This document shows positions 60,495 to 64,000 of a stretch of DNA of 64,000 bases, piece after piece; the stretch's first letter is position 1, and every line of letters begins with the position of its first letter. Origin of the DNA: Okapia johnstoni (lineage: Eukaryota > Chordata > Mammalia > Artiodactyla > Giraffidae); contig CM044316.1 in NCBI GenBank assembly GCA_024291935.2, positions 9,602,501 to 9,666,500 of the forward strand, in the 5' to 3' direction. The notes beneath the pieces were generated by a model. The model had not been told where the DNA came from and did not search any database. It saw only the letters and a list, made by a program, of their open reading frames with translations. Made by a program: the position numbers and the translations under genes.

Positions 60495-61369
60495 ACAGAC
60501 CATCCAGGAGACAGCTAGCTGGCACCTTCCCTCTCCTGAGAGCACATCGTTCCTGAAGACCCAAACCTTGACACACATACCCAAGGAACTGATTTGGAAC
60601 ACCTAGAACAGCTAATACTCCTGTAAAGCCCAACTGGGTCTGGATGCAGGACTGGACACATTGGCCTCCATGCCCGAGTTCTGGACTGACCACAGGAAGG
60701 AACAAGTCTCCCTGAGAAGGGAAGGGCAGAGGAACACTCTCACAGCCCTCCCCACCCTGGAGGCCTTAAGGCAGCCACCGTCTAGAACTTCCCAGACAAA
60801 ACATGAGGAATTTGGGAATTTGCCAACCTCCAAGTTGGAGCCCTGAGGTCCCAGGCAGGGCTGAATGGGTGGGCAGGTGGGTGACCTCCCTGGAGGCTGA
60901 GACCTCTCTGGCTGCTAGAAGGAGCCCTGGGCTTGGAATCTGGAGCCTGGGGTCCAAATTCTAGACCTGCTGTTATTAGGCCCCCAGTGTGTCTCCTGGG
61001 CCTCCTCTCCTTCTCTGTGCAACACAACCCCAAGCTTGCCTCAGAGGGCACGGGGAGACGTGAGCAGGAATTTTTACAGTGAATGAAGAGGGAAGGTTTT
61101 ATACACTATAAAGCGCATAGGGAGCTAGTTGGGGTAAAGGGGCAAGCTTCTGGGACTATATTTCAGGGACGGCGGTGATATTAAGGAGCAGCGGAAGGGC
61201 ATCTTCTGCACCGAGTACAGAGGCAGCTCTCCAGATTCAGGGCGGGGACAATTCAAGCCGCTAAGGGGACAAAATGATACCGATCCTACAAGTCTGGCAG
61301 GTGCCAAATCACCCACTCACAAGGCTCTGAAGTACCGAATGGGACTTCCCAGGGCTGTGGGCTCAGGGA

Positions 61370-61660
61370 TCCTCACCGCCGGAGAGCGGTGTAGTGCACT
61401 CCCCGACTCGACAGCTAGGTGGCACAGCGAGTTAACACTAGCTGCCCTCCGCAGGCTGCGGCCGGCGCGGAGGCGGCAGCGAACTTGAGCGCGGTCTTCC
61501 CTGGGCTGCAGGGGCCAGGGAACCCCTTGCACAATGGCATGGTGCGAGCTGGCACTAGGAGGACGCGGCCGCGCTCGAGCCCCTAGGACCCAGTGTTCTG
61601 CGGCCCGAGGCGGCAGCTCTGGTTGCGGCCGCTGCCGAGCACATCCCGTGATGAGATAGG
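61370..61660. promoter_or_regulatory. Intronic CpG island in NFIX intron 2
   Basis: Dense CpG with two GCGGCCGC (NotI) sites at 61,565-61,572 and 61,625-61,632. No exon is recognised. Candidate internal promoter or enhancer; a (GCC)n run lies nearby at 61,828-61,848. Confidence 0.45.
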
Positions 61661-62015
61661 AGGGCCGAACTTCCCGTGCTCATTGATTAGGAACAGCTTG
61701 CGGTGAGGGGGCCGGATGCAAGGGGGCCGGGGAATGGGCTAGTGGGGAGAAGCAGGAGGTAGAGGGGGGCCTGCCAGGTGCACGGCTGGGAGGGGTAATC
61801 CAGTGAGCTCAGGCCCACTCTGAGCAGCCGCCGCCGCCGCCGCCGCAGCTCTGAGCCCCGGCCTGCCTCCCCCAGCGTGGGGCTGCCCTGGATGTGGGCT
61901 AGTCTGCGGCTGCGTGACCCCTGGAGTATTCCCAACACGCCCACGACGCCCCCACCTTTTGGCAACACAGACCTGCCTCTGCGCCTGATAAACGTTTGGA
62001 AAGGAAGGTTTCTTC

Positions 62016-62038
62016 CTTTTTTTTTTTTTTTTTTTTTC
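62016..62038. repeat. T tract
   Basis: An uninterrupted run of about 21 T between cctt and ccatctctctcc. Low-complexity sequence, possibly a decayed poly-A tail. Confidence 0.8.
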
Positions 62039-63810
62039 CATCTCTCTCCAAAAGTTAAAAACGGAGACTAAAAGTCAGAGATCAGAAACCAAAAAGAGGG
62101 ATAGAAATGGAGAAAAGTCGGGAAGAGAAAAAAAAACTCAACACAGGCCAGCACTCTGGGCAGTGGTGGCAGCAGTCGGGCAGGCACACCCTCCCGGGGC
62201 AGGCGCGGAGAAAGGCCCCTTTGTTCTGCACGGAGGTTAGCCGAGGTGAGGCCCGCCCGCCCCCTCCCCCCTGACCCTGGGCAGCGCAGATCGCTTCTCA
62301 GGGCCCCCCGGACTGGGCCCAGCTATTTCTCTGTCCCCCTAGTCCTCCTGCCAGTCCTCCTCCCAGCCAGTGCAACAGCCCAGCAGACGAGGAAGGGCCG
62401 CTCCCTACCCTCTGCCTTGCCCAAGCACCAAGGGTCACACATGTGGGGCAGGGCAGGGCTCCTCCGATGGGTCCCTGGATGCCCCTGATGCCAGACATTA
62501 GCAGCTTGTCCAGGCTGCTCTTTAACTGTGGGGTCCGGGGGACAGATTCTGCGTACAGCCGGAGCCCCACCAAGGGATGGGCAAAGGAGGTGATTTGTGC
62601 TAGAAGATGGTGCCCCAGGAGGCACAGGCTGACTGACCAGGTGCGTCTTGCCCACAGCAAGGCCCTAGGGTGTCTTGTGTACCCATTGAAGATATGGGCG
62701 CTTTCCAGTGCCTTTGGGCTCTGGGAAGGGGTGGCTCCTGCAAGTCTTCCTCAAAGCAAAGGCTGGGCTCTGGTGTTGGGGTTGCCCTCAGAGGAGAGGC
62801 AGCGCCTGAAGTCACTCCACCTGATCCCCAAGGAGGGGCCAGAGTGGGGTCATAAAGGGGGGCTGCCATTGGAGAGACAGCAGAGGGGTGGGAAGGGAGA
62901 GAAAGTAAAAAGCATCCCTTTGTTCTGCAGCACACCTGCAACCCCCCTCCATCCCCTCTAACAGCTCAAGTTGGACAGGGGACCCGAAGGATGGCTGTCC
63001 TGTGTGTCACTCAGTGTGTGCCCAGCATGGGCACCCTGCCCCTGCCCACTCAGGCTCCCGGCCACTCCAGCAGGGATGCAAGCCTCAGACTTTTCAGGCA
63101 GAACTTGGCGGCTTTACACTTGGCCAAGAAGTTTCCACCCAGCAGCCCTCTCCAGCTCCCACCCCAGGCCCCGGCAGCAGAAATCCTGGAAGGAGGGACT
63201 GGCTAGATCCTTGTGCTCCAGACAGTCCCCTGGCTTCATGCTGAGGGGGTACCTGTTCCCCTGGAGGCCCCAGCCTCCCACCAGCAGTAGTGGAAGGCAA
63301 GGCGGTGACAGAAGGGAAGAGGAGTAAGGTGTAGCTGACCTCGCCCACCCCAGGCGAGGAATTGGGGGAAGGAGAGGGGAGAGGAGCAGCAGCAGCTGGA
63401 ATTGCAGGGAGCCTGGACTCTGTATGGCACCAAATCGGCTAGAAGAAGCTGCAGCTCAGATACACAGTGTCCTGCCAAACCCCAGTCCTTTAATTCAATT
63501 AGGTGTGGGACAGACTTCCTAGATTTTTCTGTGTGTTCGAGAGCATGTGAAAAGCCAAATGTGTTGAATCCCGGGAGCTGTGAGCTTGTGTGCCTGTGTG
63601 CACACATGTGGATGTGTGAATCCTGATGGTGGAGGAGGGAGATGAGCGGATGCAAATGGTGAGGGTCAGGACAGGGGTGGGGCAGGACAAGGGTAGGGCA
63701 GAACGGCTCAGGAAGAGTGAGTACCTACATCTTTTTAGACAGCCAAACTCCAGACCAGGGTTCTCAACCCCCACCCCATGGACCCTTCTCAGGTGGAGCC
63801 ATCCTGTGCA

Positions 63811-63942
63811 ACAGCAGGAGGTATCTCTGGCCTGTGCCCCCTAGGTGCCAGTAGCATCATGCCCCCTCAGCTGGGACAGCCCCAAATGCCTCCCCATGGC
63901 CAAGCGCCCCCAAGGGCAGTGGTGGAACCCACTGCTCTGGGG
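63811..63942 (-). mobile_element. MER5A relic
   Basis: Contains ccctaggtgccagtagcatc and a degenerate continuation ending near gtggaacccactgctctgg. Confidence 0.6.
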
Positions 63943-64000
63943 CATCTGTTGATAACCACAGTCTGTGTATTTACTATCAGGACTTCGCCTTACCTCTCTC

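Larger units (their letters stand above)
51198..64000 (-). other. NFIX intron 2 (3' part)
   Basis: The large intron between the DNA-binding exon (outside the window) and exon 3. It holds MER5A fragments (51,377-51,490 and 63,811-63,942), a CHR-type SINE (52,509-52,706), MIR (58,612-58,758) and a truncated Bov-tA (60,347-60,494). It also has CpG-rich blocks at 53,580-53,870 and 61,370-61,660, a G-quadruplex motif at 57,489-57,517, and candidate regulatory motif clusters described in the findings. No coding exon is recognised. Confidence 0.65.

Overview
This window is mammalian nuclear DNA, almost certainly from a ruminant such as cattle, sheep, goat or a close relative. The evidence is about two dozen SINEs of the Bov-tA type and of the shorter tRNA-Glu/CHR type, alongside older mammalian repeats (MIR, L2, MER5A, MER20, L1, MaLR LTR). 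Genes are split by introns, with CpG-rich promoters. The species cannot be fixed from the sequence alone.

Gene order is NACC1 (minus, promoter end only), TRMT1 (plus, complete), LYL1 (plus, complete coding region), NFIX (minus, 3' two thirds). This matches, in inverted orientation, the order I know for human 19p13.13. (1) Positions 1-12,300: presumed first intron, non-coding first exon and CpG island of NACC1. (2) 13,400-22,862: TRMT1, 16 coding exons whose joined length is 1,989 nt including stop, giving 662 codons. It encodes the tRNA G26 dimethyltransferase with an N-terminal mitochondrial-type leader and a C-terminal CCCH zinc finger. (3) 25,080-28,500: LYL1, three coding exons (846 nt, 281 codons) encoding a haematopoietic bHLH factor. 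(4) 29,010-64,000: NFIX on the minus strand. It comprises a roughly 4.2 kb 3' UTR, coding exons 3-11 (63, 75, 121, 137, 123, 176, 148, 92 and 15 nt including stop) and 12.8 kb of the large intron 2. Exons 1 and 2 (start codon and DNA-binding domain) lie beyond 64,000.

The genes do not form a pathway. NACC1 and TRMT1 are divergent, about 1.2 kb apart, with MIR repeats between them. TRMT1 and LYL1 are head-to-tail. LYL1 and NFIX converge with their 3' ends within roughly 0.5 kb. Young SINEs are dense from 1 to 28,000 (24 recognised) and sparse across NFIX (5 in 36 kb), as is common around developmental transcription-factor genes.

I see no undescribed multigene system. The points most worth checking are in NFIX: an exon read in two frames by alternative splicing, a tight CAGCTG E-box cluster, a homeodomain-type palindrome, a textbook CTCF motif, a GATA/E-box cluster and UGCAUG motifs downstream of exon 7. 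In TRMT1 they are the weak-then-strong start codon pair and the nearly absent 3' UTR. Functional statements about regulatory motifs are inference from motif matches only.
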